64,000 nt of DNA from Cladopsammia gracilis (GCA_022457155.1 JAJGOT010000049.1:2133501-2197500); one strand, 5' to 3'; positions 1 to 10,700 are shown, numbered from the stretch's first letter. Program-made: numbers and translations. Notes: a model not told the origin generated them from the sequence alone.

Positions 1-321
1 TAAAAAATCAATCTCATCCTCTTTTTCCTTTATTACCTCGTGTAAAACAGAGCTCGCTTCATCTTAGGAATCCCGGAAGTATGCTTCCTCGAGTAAATAC
101 GGGAAGATTTAAATCTAGTTTTTTCAATAGATTACATTTTAAATACCAATTAGCTCTGTAAGTACTTTTATATTTATTATTCTTATCATCTTTTTAATCT
201 CTTAACCAATTTGTAAATAGTTATATACACGCATATTTTTTGCTATTGTATTAATAAAGACATTACATTACACTACTCTTAGGCGGAACATTGACATTGT
301 TTGGTGTTTATTTTTCCACAG

Positions 322-514
322 CCGACTTTGGGGCTGTCAAAACCAACTTCATTATCAGTGTCTGAGACGTACATCTACGGTTTCGAAGGAAACTCCATCC
401 AAAGGATAAACAAAACCGGAGATCGGGATGGATCCTCTCGAAAACTTATAAAGGATAATATAAATGTTACCCAGTCAACAAGTCTAAAGGTCGTACACTG
501 GGGAATACAGAAAG
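322..514 (+). CDS. Gene A exon: YWTD beta-propeller segment of an LDL-receptor-like membrane protein
   Basis: The open frame is bounded by an acceptor (tttttccacag just before 322) and a donor (aaag|gtgaat after 514). It holds 64 codons plus one base, so it starts in phase 0 and ends in phase 1. The peptide contains ETYIYGFEGNSIQRINKTG, which has the 'tyr-strand then basic strand' pattern of an LDLR class B (YWTD) blade. This is the first gene A exon visible; the 5' part of the gene lies outside the window. Its entry phase equals the exit phase of the last gene B exon, which fits two genes of one family in tandem. Splice signals and phase are seen; the YWTD assignment comes from pattern, and ROS1- or LRP-like receptors are the closest types I can name. 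Confidence 0.55.
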
Positions 515-2614
515 GTGAATATCTTCTAACCCTTTTTATCTCGTTAAAGCGCATGCGCGCAAAACGAGATATAGGAGTCACAAGAATATAGGGACAAAAG
601 TTGTTAACAAATTTTTGTGGACTTTTGTCCGGGGGGTTTGGTTGTTTCTTCCTTATAGAAGCTATATTAGGACATTGAGGATATGGTTGGTTAAACCGGT
701 TAGGATTTCAAGAAGGGCGTCACATACTGCTACTAAAATTTTTGGGGAGCACCCCCGGACCTATTGTTAAATTCCCTTGGGTATCGGGATGTCAAAACTT
801 GTCATGAACTTGTCATATCTCACATTACGTTACCGCAAAGGTATTAAGTTCTTCTTAAGTTTCGATATCTCACGTTACCTATCAGTTTCAATCATTTGTC
901 GTAAAGCCATTAAAGCTGCTTTGGAAGGCTAAAAATAGGTCAAATGCGTTTTTTTCGGCAAACGCAGTTTGAGAATTTCACGGTGTATTTTTACGAATGG
1001 AGACGTTTTAAGAAAGTTAAATGGGACGGGAAAGTTTGTGTTTTAATATGAGCGATATGGTAGAGCAAAACTGCGTTTGTTCTATTTTGAATCATTGCTA
1101 TTACGGTTTGATTATGCAATAGTATGGGAAAGACGTCATAGTTTTGTTGATTTAGCTACCGTGCACAAGGATATTTTGCGGATTGTCCGACTGAATTTGT
1201 TTTGCGGGAGGATATTTTTGCGGGTCGCTGAGACAGCTAAAATTTGCTGGAAGGAAATGCTTGCGGATTTCTGGTCAAGTATAAATAAAATCCAAGGCAT
1301 CGGTATACAACTGCAATTTTACTTCCTGACCGGAGGTTTGTATAGTTCCCATAATTATGGTTGCTGTTCTGGCGCCAATATGAACATAAACAACGAGAAA
1401 ACTAGTGAGTGAATTATTGTACGTTGTTGTAAAAACGTATCAATATTATGATAACAGTCTCTGGTTCATTTGAGGACGTGTCTGGAGTTGAATCGGGAAT
1501 ACAAATGACTGTTGTGCCGGTCGTCTCGGAGTTCAAAGTTATGAGAGTTATGAGTTATGAGAGTTCACCGTTAAAAAGTTCCTGTTAAGCCTGAGAAAAT
1601 ATTATAAATGCATATTATACTCTGAGAAAATGGCACCATATACAAAACCAACCACTTTTACCGCAAATTTTTAAAGAACAGACTATGATATCTATTATAT
1701 TATATCTATTATATTATATTTTTAAAGGAAAATCTTTAAAAGATACACTCGTTAGAGCAAAAATGGAAAAGGTTCTCATATGTTTCACACTGGTAGAGAT
1801 TGTGCGGCCTGTCACCCTTGCTATTTCCTGCTATGATAAGAATAGGATAATCGAAGGAAAGCGAAAACTCGTGCAAACTGAGCGAACTGCTAAAGGGTGA
1901 AGGAACTAATGTATGAAAGAGACTGGGAACTAATAGTTGTCTCGCATGACTCGCGTCACTCACATGGCTCGCTGGCTCGCAATTTGTCAACACCCAAATC
2001 TCCGCGAGAATTAAACGTGACATCACCTATTTATACTTTACAATCTGTCGAATCTCCCAAAAGTGTTGAATAAATTGGATATTATATTTCGTTATTACAA
2101 AACAATTGACATTCGAAGAGTGTGAGGTCACCTTCGCATTTCTCCTGGTCTTCAGATGCCAGAGTTTTATGCAGTTGGTCGAAAAGCCAGCCTTGGCTAG
2201 ATTAACTTGTTCAGCCGAATGGAGGTTACGATAAAAATCGTGACATTCGCGAAGAATATTTTTATCGGAAGTCACGGTTGAATTGTTGGCACTTAACTCT
2301 GAAATTGAGTCGCGTGTTTGTCGCTGATTTTCAAGCTGGTAGAAATACTTGGTCGGTTTTTCCCCCAGCTCTACCCACTGTTTTTTACTGCAAATGATGG
2401 CGTTTTTAGGAGATCTTTGATCTCCGCCAAACGCGTGTGATCATCTGAGGTATTTAAATTTACCACGAGACAGGATGTTACCAAACTCGCTTTAAAGATT
2501 AAATTTCTCACGCTTACGCTCATGGCATCGGTAGTAGGGGGTGGCCGGCAGTTTCTGGAGAAGGGTCGCACGGAGGTTCATTTTTTTGTTTTGTAGTGCA
2601 AATTAGGGCCTTTG
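515..2614. other. Gene A intron, AT-rich, no gene recognised
   Basis: This is the first part of a roughly 7.8-kb intron. The small open frames in it show no recognisable domain and no splice-site support. I see only AT-rich unique-looking sequence, including a short TATTATAT run near 1685-1720. Confidence 0.5.
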
Positions 2615-3430
2615 TTATTTAAACCTCACTAGGATTACAAAATTTAAATAAGAAAGGAAAAACGAAATGAGTTCTGGTAGTTGTAGTGAAATGACGCTAT
2701 CGTGCAAATGGCCTATTGTGGTTACAGGGGGAGTGTCGTTGCTGGTTGCTGTAGTGGGGGCCGGCGGGCCTCCGGTGCCCTCCCCCCCTCCGGGTGCTGG
2801 AGCCTCGCGGTTCGCCTCGCGGCGTTTCGCCTTCGGGGAGTCTTTAACAACGTGCTCGGAAGACTGGCACCGGTGGCATAGTATTGGCTGGCCCGTGTAC
2901 TTAAAAAATAACTCGAGCCCTTGAGTGACTAATTTGCGTGGCACTGCCTTTTGTAAACGTGTGAATTCGATGACACGGATGCTGTTCTCGATGTGCTTGT
3001 AGCCCGTGGCTTTGAAGCAAAGCCGGCGGACTGCTCGCGCTTTGAGGTCGCCGTATTGTTCCACAAGTTGTAGCAGGTTTTCATCGGAGAATTCAACGGG
3101 AACGAAGCATGACACGTGTAGTGCTTTTTGCCCTAAAAGGCGTAAAGGGATAACGCGGCTTTCGCAGTCAAAGCCCGATGCCGCCAACCGCGTGGCCGAT
3201 TCTGTAGATCGGAGGATGATGTTGAAGCACTTTCCTCCGTAGAGGGGTACAATCCCAACGATTTCTTCCTTAAAGTTCGGTAACGACTGCGCTATACTGA
3301 GCGAGTCAATATCCAAGTTTTCCTCCGCTATCAAGCGGACAGTAAGTTCTAGTGTGGGCGAACGGCTGGTGTGCGGGACGCGCGGCCATCTCCACGTAAC
3401 CAAAACCAAAACCACAAAATTGAAAAGCAC
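2615..3430 (-). CDS. Non-LTR retrotransposon ORF1 (gag-like, CCHC zinc knuckle) remnant
   Basis: This 271-codon minus-strand frame has an RNA-binding-like centre followed by a zinc-knuckle region reading CHRCQSSEHVVKDSP. In a canonical CCHC knuckle (C-x2-C-x4-H-x4-C) the last position is cysteine; here it appears to be Asp, so the knuckle is probably broken. A Pro/Gly/Ala-rich tail follows (about residues 210-235). The arrangement resembles the ORF1 of LINEs and the ZCCHC3-like proteins derived from them. The N-terminal 30 residues look non-homologous, so the element part probably begins near 3390. It lies in a host intron antisense to gene A, and no reverse transcriptase follows, so it is a fragment. 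Confidence 0.5.
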   Translation of the reverse strand: MLFNFVVLVLVTWRWPRVPHTSRSPTLELTVRLIAEENLDIDSLSIAQSLPNFKEEIVGIVPLYGGKCFNIILRSTESATRLAASGFDCESRVIPLRLLGQKALHVSCFVPVEFSDENLLQLVEQYGDLKARAVRRLCFKATGYKHIENSIRVIEFTRLQKAVPRKLVTQGLELFFKYTGQPILCHRCQSSEHVVKDSPKAKRREANREAPAPGGGEGTGGPPAPTTATSNDTPPVTTIGHLHDSVISLQLPELISFFLSYLNFVILVRFK

Positions 3431-3780
3431 GCACTCACCAAAGCGAAGACAGATGGTTACCAGACGCTTTCTTGCTTGTGATGAAAAAACGGCACCAAAT
3501 CTTGTGAAAAAAAGCTCTCCTTAGTCGTCGAAGTTGAGGACTATTCTGGCTTTTGGTCTTGAAAAAGTGGAGCACTGATGAGAACAGATCACCCAATGCT
3601 GTACAGAGAAGTTGTTAGCAGAGGGGCACGGGTTCCCCTCCTTTTGCAAAAAAAATAATAATAATAATGATGATAAGGCCCAGCCTATAACATTTTCTAA
3701 ACACGTCTATTGTAAAACCAAATAATAGGACTTAAAACTAAATGCAAGGCTGATCGGACAGCTATAAAGGGTATTTTATT

Positions 3781-3822
3781 GCCCAATATTTCGGTTAGGC
3801 AAAACTATCCTTCATCAGGGGC
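3781..3822 (-). ncRNA. Hammerhead-ribozyme-like motif (left end of PLE)
   Basis: Read on the minus strand this is GCCC, CTGATGA, an extra A, stem GGATAG / loop / CTAACC, GAAA, TATT, GGGC. These are the parts of a type I hammerhead with a minimal stem III: four-base-pair stem I (GCCC/GGGC), conserved CUGAUGA and GAAA cores, and an AUU cleavage triplet. Stem II has one mismatch, and an unpaired A sits between CUGAUGA and stem II. Hammerheads are known in Penelope-like elements. Activity is uncertain. Confidence 0.5.
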
Positions 3823-3957
3823 TACAAAGAGCTAAGTAAAAATGGAATAAAACGGTTACAAGATAGAAAATGATTCAAATAAAAGATTAAATATGATTGG
3901 TTAACAAAAATAAACAGTAGAAACGTTTACAAAGGCTACTATAAAAATAGAAATATA

Positions 3958-4300
3958 TTAAGTTTCATCGCGCCTGTTCATTCCATAGGGTTCATGTGTC
4001 TTGCCCTTGGAAATTAAAAATGATTCTCTGGCCTTACGAATGGCGTCTCTGTCAGAGTTAATGAGTTCAAGGGGAATGAGTTCTATGTCGTTGATTGAAT
4101 GGCCAGGAAGAGTAAAGTGATCTGAAACGGCGGTAGGCTGATGAATGTGATGTTGCTTAATGGCTTTTTCGATTGCGCGTCTGTGTTCGCCAAATCTGTC
4201 GCTGAGATGTCGTTTAGTCTCTCCTATGTATTGTACTTTGCATCTGCAGCACTGTATCATATATATGAGATTCGTAGATGAGCAAGAGATGTGATGTCGT
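3958..4300 (-). CDS. GIY-YIG endonuclease domain of a Penelope-like element (partial)
   Basis: The minus-strand frame contains MIQCCRCKVQYIGETKRHL and then RFGEHRRAIEK. It matches the PLE GIY-YIG core: paired cysteines, YIGET as the (G)-(Y)-I-G block, the catalytic-type Arg (R in the DRFGEHR stretch) and a downstream Glu/His. The frame reads upstream of the first Met to about 4300 (NLIYM), as expected for a 3' fragment of a longer RT-GIY-YIG protein. The C-terminus ends naturally at 3958. Known biology: the domain nicks target DNA during retrotransposition. This copy lacks the RT and is not functional alone. Confidence 0.65.
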
Positions 4301-4480
4301 ACCCCATTTTAGTCACTAGCGTGAAAATGTAAATAACTTCTGTAAAGGACCACTAGAACAAACAGTAGCAAAATATAGCTGGACCGTTACTTGTTTATTA
4401 GCCTATCGTGTGCCAGCAATTTATCTTAGCCCATTTTAAATATTGTAACCGTTTGTTTCCATCTTCACTAAGCTTTCCTA

Positions 4481-4522
4481 GCCCCTGATGAAGGTTAGTT
4501 TTGTCTAACCGAAATATCGGGC
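4481..4522 (+). ncRNA. Hammerhead-ribozyme-like motif (right end of PLE)
   Basis: On the plus strand the order is GCCC (4481-4484), CTGATGA (4485-4491), A, stem II GGTTAG / TTTTGT loop / CTAACC (4493-4510), GAAA (4511-4514), TATC, GGGC (4519-4522). Stem I and stem II are perfectly paired and the cleavage triplet would be AUC. The only departure from the canonical core is the single A before stem II. This copy is in inverted orientation to the one at 3781-3822 and is the better match. Confidence 0.55.
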
Positions 4523-4682
4523 ATATCTTATTAAAAGAAATCGAACAAATTTGCTGTCTGATCAGCCTTGCATGTTAAAGTTGTTTTTTTTTTGAAAATG
4601 TAAACTACGCCCATTTCGTGAACATAAATTTATATTGGCTGATTTGCATCATGTGATGTTTTCATGTACGTATTTTAAGTAG

Positions 4683-5021
4683 GTAGAGTCTACTGTCTAT
4701 AGCTCAGAAGGAGGTCGGACACCTTATTGAGAATTATATAACGAAATGTCGACACTTAGAATTTTATTTTCACTAAATTTTTAAGTGTAAAAAAGAAAAT
4801 CTAAAATCCCCACTCAGGATTGAACCTGTGACCTTAGCTAGGCTTAGGCTTACATAGCCTACCGTACCACTGTACCACCTAGCTTCTCGGGTTGTTTAGT
4901 TCTAAACTTAACTATATAAACAGCTGACCCTAACCTTAACTGAAAGCTAACCAGTTACTCCGTTATATATTCTCATTAAGGTGTCCGACCTCCTTCTGAG
5001 CTATGGCATTTAGACTTTACC
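4683..5021. mobile_element. 339-bp inverted-repeat element with tRNA-like interior
   Basis: The ends are inverted repeats of about 60 bp (the left arm includes AGCTCAGAAGGAGGTCGGAC, and its complement is at 4979-5002). A 10-bp direct repeat, TTTTAAGTAG, flanks the unit at 4673-4682 and 5022-5031 and is a good target-site duplication. The interior, read on the minus strand, holds a pol III B-box-like GGTTCAATCC (about 4812-4821) and an upstream A-box-like stretch, so it resembles a tRNA-derived SINE body between inverted ends. No coding capacity. Confidence 0.6.
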
Positions 5022-5129
5022 TTTTAAGTAGACTTATTCTAAAGGTGCGCTACAACGGCATCTTTACCATATTCACTATCAATTCTTCTATTTTGTTTTT
5101 ATTAACCTCACGTTCTAACGCTTTAACGA

Positions 5130-5850
5130 GATGGCTTTAAGAGGACTAGCTCGCGGGCGCGTATGACGTCGCATAACATGCGCGTACGACGTCATGTTGA
5201 AACCAAAGCGAGGCTTTGTTTTTCGCGCGGTTACACGGCCGAATGTCACGTCAGCTAGAAAAACACTTTGATGTTTTGCTGTGAATTTACTAAGCGGAGA
5301 AAACCGTTTAAATTAAAGGCGTTATTTCTCTGAATATTTCGCGGTTTGCTACTCAAGACAAGGATACTAATTAAGGGATACTCAGAAACCGCTTTAGTGG
5401 AAAAAGACGAGCTTTCAGGGATAAAATCTTGCTTCGAGGAACTTCATGTATTACGTTTTTATCAAATGCGAGAGATGTTTGTTTTCTACGGATTACAGAA
5501 CCAGAAGCGGAGATTTGAATTTCCAAGCAAGCGAGGGACTTAAAGGTAAACAGATTACAGTTTTCGATGAGAATTTATGTTGATATCAATCTGTGAGTGA
5601 CTTTTTATTGGTGTTATTGTTAGTTTTGGAGAATTGATTTTAAAACGTGCTTAAATTCAGTTGTATCGATCTCTTGAATTTCATCGAAGAAAGCTTGAAC
5701 TCGATGAGCTATAATTAAATGGTACACGTTTTGCTTTTAAACGTAAACTAATGGAGATTTGAATAAATTTTTTCGAAAGAAGATTGTGTTGTCCATTTTT
5801 ATGTGTTTGTTCATTCATTAGATAGTTTAAAAAGCGATTTTATGTAAACA
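5130..5850. repeat. Dispersed repeat, copy 1 (copy 2 at 43500-44150)
   Basis: This segment contains GCGGGCGCG followed by ACTCAGAAACCGCTTTAGTGG and GGGATAAAATCTTGCTTCGAG. The same blocks occur in the same order and orientation at about 43500-44150 with small indels. No termini or protein are recognisable. The small frame at 5346-5543 lies inside the repeat and is not conserved in frame in the other copy. Confidence 0.55.
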
Positions 5851-6019
5851 AAACAAGACTTTGATTTTATAGTACAGTTCTATCTTCACTCGCATCGCCT
5901 TATGCAAATATGTTTGTGTATTTTTGCAATTTTTGATTTTCAAATCAGTTTCTCGGGCAATTTTTGACAAAAACTGTATTTTATTCGGAAACTAGTAGTA
6001 CTAGTTATTCTAGACAGAG

Positions 6020-6235
6020 AAAAGTTCTTTTTGTGAACTTTTGTACGGTCTAAATGTACTGTGCAGACGGTCGGGTAATACTGTTTTTGAGAATTGCTAA
6101 AATTGAAAATAGCCCGTTCGTCAATCTTAATTCTTGTGCTTCCAACCTTTCACCTTAGTTAAGTTTCACCTTAGTTAAGCTTGTTCAAAGTGCGACGCTG
6201 TTAGGCTTGGGCTATCTATATATATTACGCCACAT
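6020..6235. repeat. Dispersed repeat, copy 1 (copy 2 at 49075-49262)
   Basis: The blocks GTAATACTGTTTTTGAGAAT, CTTAATTCTTGTGCTTCC and TATCTATATATAT recur in the same order at 49075-49262. In both genomic locations the repeat ends in a TA-rich tail. Confidence 0.5.
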
Positions 6236-6329
6236 GTCAGTGTGACTCTTCAAAAAATTTTACTGCGCCTTTTTCATGCGAACTCTGTAGTTCAAAGCCC
6301 TAACTAAGGAACAGACCATTTAATTTTTG

Positions 6330-6770
6330 TGGGGTGGGGGGGGGATTGGGCGATTTCTTCGGAGTATGAATTTTGTTTTTCAGCATCGCTATTTCGTGAA
6401 TTTTTTTACCAAAATAAGTCTCTTTTTACGTGCTTTCCGTGTGCACGATTTTTTTTCTCTTAAATTTTTTTCTGCAGAAATTCTTTTTGGTAATTGCCCA
6501 ACTCCTCCGCCCCCCCCCCCCCCCACCCCCACCCCACAAAAATCAAAAGGGTCAGTCCCTTAGGTCCACGGCTTACCTTGCCGTCAATCATAATTATGGA
6601 GACAAACGTTGGCCCCAAGAAAACAGAAAATGACAAAATTAAGGGTTGATACTGACATTATGCTCCTAAAATCGACTGTTATGCTTTTCGGCGTCGCCCT
6701 CCAAAACGGACTATTGTGCTCGTAATTCGTAATTCCCCCTCCCCCCCCCCCCCCCCCCCCGCAAAACAAT
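6330..6770. repeat. Poly-G/poly-C runs
   Basis: A G-run at about 6330-6343 is followed by C-runs at about 6510-6535 and 6732-6760. The segment resembles degraded CCCGGGGG-type short elements like those at 37271 and 55536, but I could not define ends. The runs could form G-quadruplex structure on one strand. Confidence 0.4.
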
Positions 6771-7713
6771 TTTTCATAAAAAAATGCTATAGTATAAATA
6801 AAAACCCAAAGGTGAAAAAATAAAATAAAGTTGACACAAAAAATACCACCCTCCCGTGATTCTGTGACACAAATATATCTATTCATAAAAAGTATTCAGC
6901 CAAATAGCAATAGATTTAAGTTTTACAGTTTTTAATAAAAAATAACTGTTATTCTCGATGCTCCAACTATAGTATTATGCTCGAAATTACGCGGCATGAT
7001 GCATCAAACCCTAGACAAAATGGATTGAAATCCATCAATCATAATCCACAAACATGGGAGTTTTGACCTTTTTCCGTAAAGAAGCTTTGTTTCCTGAGAC
7101 GTCCGCTATGATATCTGCGGCAGTGAAAAACGAAACTGTTGGTTGAGTGTTGCGCGTGTTATTGACATGCGCAGTAAGTCAGAAAAAGGGCAAGGGGGGC
7201 CTTTGATCATTAATGAGTTATTTAGCTGGGTGAGCTTAATAATCAACCCATCGCAAGTTCAAAAACAAGGAGTTTAGTTGCTAGTTATATCAGTTATCGT
7301 AAAAACCAGCGTATAAGCCACACCTTTTTCCAATTTTTTTTTTTTATCAAAGTCGGGGCTGCGGCTTATTTGCGAGAACATTTGCAAAATAAAGGTTACC
7401 GAACTAAAATATCGGTGCAGGCGTGCATTTCTCGAAAGTCCCGAAAATTTTTCGGACCCGGAAAGCTGTGTTACGTGCAGAATGTTTACCAATAAAGGTT
7501 CGCTTTTTGTTGAATTTGAAAGCTAAGCAATAAAATCTTATGTTTACTATACAACTTTAGCTGATTTGTGGGCTAAAAAGTTCAACGCCTTTCGTAAGAA
7601 ACTTATTTTAAAAAGTTGCTTTCGGGCCCGAAAAAGTCTTCGGGAGCTTCGAAAAACGCACGCCAGGTCTTTAGGTGGGCAGTTTTAGGACGGTCGGGTG
7701 GTTCCGGCTTTAA

Positions 7714-8238
7714 GGCTGGTTCTCATATAGTCGTCCCGGTTGTCCGTGTCGTTTTGAAAAGTGCACGGACGACCGAGACGATTATATGAGAACACTTCTG
7801 AGACGACCCGGGACGATCGCAAACGACCCGGACGACTGGGACGATCGCCGTCCATTGGATAGAACCGGACGACTGGGACGATCGTGAAAAATCGGGGACG
7901 ATCACATGAGAACTACTCTCAGGCGACCGGGACGACTAAGGAGATCGAAGCGACCCAAATCTATCCCAGAATGCAGTATTATTTCACAGTAGTCATAGCT
8001 CTACCAGTTCCAAAATGGCGACAACTTCGGAGTTTTTGCTTTAACAGCCGCCATTTGTTTACGATTCTTGCGCCCAGGCATGTTGTCAGACCCCGCGCTC
8101 TTGAAGTTCGGAACGACAGGGACGATTATATGAAACCCAAATCGCTTGAGTCGTCCCGATCATCTGAGTCGTTTGCAAAAACCTTTTGAAACGACTCGGA
8201 TGGCCGGGGCGACCAGGACGATTATATGAAAGCCAGCG
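7714..8238. mobile_element. Foldback element, copy 1 (GTCGTCCCGG family)
   Basis: The ends are inverted: CTGGTTCTCATATAGTCGTC at the left and the complement of CTGGCTTTCATATAATCGTC at the right. The interior repeats CGTCC/GGACG words, and there is a unique core that includes CCAAAATGGCGACAACTTCG. A second copy in opposite orientation is at 61080-61605. No protein is encoded, so it is a non-autonomous DNA element. It ends about 75 bp upstream of the candidate exon at 8314. Confidence 0.6.
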
Positions 8239-8313
8239 TTTAGAGATATTTAACCGTTTATTTTCATATCGATATCTGTAAACAGGTTTTAAATTTCCCT
8301 TCTTTCATTCTAG

Positions 8314-8355
8314 ATCCTACATCGCTAACACTCATAAAAACGCCAGTACATCCAA
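8314..8355 (+). CDS. Possible mini-exon of gene A (end of YWTD propeller)
   Basis: An acceptor (ttctttcattctag) precedes 8314, and the entry phase fits the phase-1 exit of the 322-514 exon. The peptide would be DPTSLTLIKTPVHP, similar to the last strand of a YWTD propeller just before an EGF-like domain. The frame meets a stop at 8388, and the only in-phase donor is a weak one (a|gttacc at 8356). This exon is therefore doubtful. Confidence 0.25.
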
Positions 8356-8439
8356 GTTACCTCGTCGTTTTAGAATTATCGGTTTACTGAAGCTTTGGCT
8401 TTGTATGAAAAACGCTAATTTCAGCTATTATATGTACAG

Positions 8440-8628
8440 AATTTATAGGATACGATGCATGCTCGACATGGAGACATTGTTCGCATCTCTGCCTTCCCGA
8501 CCCAGGCTTTCATCTTTTTCGCTGTTCATGTCCTGATAACATGACAACTGTGGGGCAACTTTACTGGAACAGGACATGTGGGTGTCCGAGTGGACAGTTC
8601 GTTGATCTGAATGGAGACTGTAGCTACC
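8440..8628 (+). CDS. Gene A exon: EGF-like domain following the propeller
   Basis: An acceptor (tatatgtacag) precedes 8440 and a donor (ctacc|gtaagt) follows 8628. The exon enters with two bases and exits in phase 1. The frame reads YDACSTWRHCSHLCLPDP and then FRCSCPDN, the cysteine spacing of the EGF-like modules that close LDLR/LRP propellers. Two more cysteines follow in NRTCGCPSG. It is missed by ATG-based ORF calling because it has no proper start codon. Joining to the 9240 exon keeps the frame, which supports both. Confidence 0.7.
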
Positions 8629-9239
8629 GTAAGTATGAACAGGACCTGGAGACTCCTATAATTAGAACCATATTTCATGGAGTGACGAGTTGTTTATCAA
8701 TTCGTGTACAACGAATCTAAGTGGAATAAATGTGTTCATTTGTGGATATCACTTAACCTTTGGATATTTAATACTTTTCATTTCCGTTCAAAGAAGTAAG
8801 ATGTTTTTACTTTTCATGATTTGGGGCTTTATATTAAGAAAAGGTATCCAGAGTTGGCTCAAGTTAGACCGTGTTACAACAATGCTACTTTTCGCTCTCC
8901 CAAACATCCGCTTGTGTTACCATAACAATTTGAGAAAAACAACATTGTTAAGGACAAAGGGAAATCAGCTGGCGGTTGTCATGGTAACCGTTGCTGCTGG
9001 GAAACGGAGGAAAGCATGTCTTCCCTACGACATTTTGATTTCAAAACATGCATACCCCCGCAAAAAAATCTGTTGCGAGCTTCCATACCCAAGAAATAAA
9101 GTGCATACAAGTGGTGCGTTATCGTTGATGTGATTAAGGCCCATACACTCATGAAATAGTAACCCATCATTTTTTATTTTAACCTATTACATGTGTACTA
9201 ATTGACACGTTTGATATATTAATTTTTTATATTAAATAG

Positions 9240-9337
9240 TGGATGCCCCTTGGAATGTTATTGCAACTCCATTGAATAGCACAGCCATAAAACTGACTTG
9301 GAGGCCGCCAAAAGTTCGACGCCAATCAGACCAAATG
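9240..9337 (+). CDS. Gene A exon: N-terminal half of a fibronectin type III domain
   Basis: An acceptor (atattaaatag) and a donor (caaatg|gtgagc) bound the exon. It enters with two bases, completing the phase-1 codon of the EGF exon, and exits in phase 0. The peptide DAPWNVIATPLNSTAIKLTW followed by RPPK has the Pro at strand A, the 'V.AT..NSTAI..TW' core and the W-x-PP of FN3 strand B/C. The second half of the domain is in the 9928 exon. Confidence 0.7.
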
Positions 9338-9927
9338 GTGAGCTGGTTATATTTTACTGGATAGTTTCAGACGAAATAAAAATTTTAACAGCAAAAGAAT
9401 CCGGTGTTTTGATTTAAGTGGCAAGTGATTTCATAGCTGTATGACGGAAACATCTAAGCCTCAAGGCCCCACTATTACATGGTATTTATGGCACCAACAT
9501 AAACATGACTACTTTGAGAAACCCACATCTTTATCAGCTGACACCCTGAGGTCCACTTGGGTTGAAATCTGGATTCGTACAAAAATGAGGGTCGATATTC
9601 TTTCATTACGGTACCAAGCAAGCTTGGTTAATAAAAGATTTATCACACGACTGAAGAATAAAGAAAAATCCCTGGAAATTATCGGGGCGCCAAATAAATG
9701 AGAATTCTAATTGGCAGCTAATTTTAGTTATCGGTCCTCTCATTTATCTTAGTCGTGTAAAAATAAATCATCGCCACCACGAGGATATATTCCATATTAT
9801 ATGAAAGGATTTGAAATCACTACCCGAAAATATGATCTAGAGTGGAGTACATACATGCAAGACCACATGCTTGAAGTATTCTGTACTTTGATTTATTTTT
9901 ATGTTGCATACCTTTTTTCTCATCCAG

Positions 9928-10108
9928 ATGTATTATTACATCTTCTATGGAGTTTATCCAAACGGAATCCGTCGCTGGCCTCAAGGTCGTACCAGTGCTA
10001 CAGAGTTTGTCATTGGCCGTTTGAAAAGCACCATTAGATACGTGTTTAAGGTTTCACTTGGCGTACCAGGGCGGCGAAGTTTATCAGTCGATATCAAGCC
10101 AACGTTTG
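9928..10108 (+). CDS. Gene A exon: C-terminal half of the fibronectin type III domain
   Basis: An acceptor (cttttttctcatccag) precedes 9928 and a donor (gtttg|gtatgtg) follows 10108. It enters in phase 0, matching the 9240-9337 exon, and exits in phase 1. The peptide has YYIFYGVYPNG, an E-F loop TEFVIGRLKSTIRYVFKVSL and a closing SLSVDIKPT. The Tyr and Leu-x-x-x-x-x-Tyr core residues of FN3 are all present. The Polinton begins 382 bp downstream in the following intron. Confidence 0.7.
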
Positions 10109-10492
10109 GTATGTGAATCTTATACATATGAGAGAAATTGAATATTTTACTCGATCAAAACGTTTTGAATCAGTAAAAGAAGTGATTATTACAGGTAGCA
10201 TATGTTTATTTGCCTTTCTAACCCAAGAAAAATCGGGCTTAAAGAGCGCCGATACCAAAACGATACCTGACACACGCATGTGCATTATTGTCCACGCCCA
10301 AATGACTTTAGGATTATTCTTCAAATGAGGAGTAACGGATTAAGTGAATACGAATGGCATACCGTATTTTTCCTCAAATTCATTTTAAATTCATCAAATA
10401 ATTACTTTGAAGAAATGAAGTCATAAAAGTGATGCCGGAGTTTAGCCTGCAGTACAGGCCTATTTTTGGGCGGGCGAAAGCTGAGTATTGGT

Positions 10493-10700
10493 AGTAGTTG
10501 GGTAGTTGGTGATCCGGGACCGCCCCCAAACGCCCGAATAACCGCTTATTTTTGTAACTCCCGAACACCTGAGTTTCCGTGCCCCAGGGCTCATTGCATT
10601 CGCCCTGGGGCACGGAAACTCAGGTGTTCGGGAGTTACAAAAATAAGCGGTTATTCGGGCGTTTGGGGGCGATCCCGGATGCACCAACTACCCAACTACT
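10493..10700. repeat. 208-bp near-perfect palindrome at the left terminus
   Basis: Arm 10493-10590 is complementary to arm 10602-10700 except for one extra base and one substitution near the outer end. The loop is only 11 nt (10591-10601). The terminal word AGTAGTTGGG therefore recurs inverted at 10691-10700. A single strand would fold into a hairpin of about 98 bp. Confidence 0.9.

Larger units (their letters stand above)
3735..4585 (-). mobile_element. Penelope-like element fragment with inverted end repeats
   Basis: A GIY-YIG reading frame (3958-4260, minus) is flanked by inverted copies of one sequence at about 3743-3835 and 4478-4575. Both copies contain the CCTGATGAAGG...CCGAAATAT core and outer GCAAGGCTGATC. 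Penelope-like elements typically carry a GIY-YIG endonuclease after the reverse transcriptase, are often 5'-truncated, and often have an inverted partial copy at one end. The reverse transcriptase is missing. I could not fix a target-site duplication. Both ends contain a hammerhead-like motif, listed separately. Confidence 0.65.
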
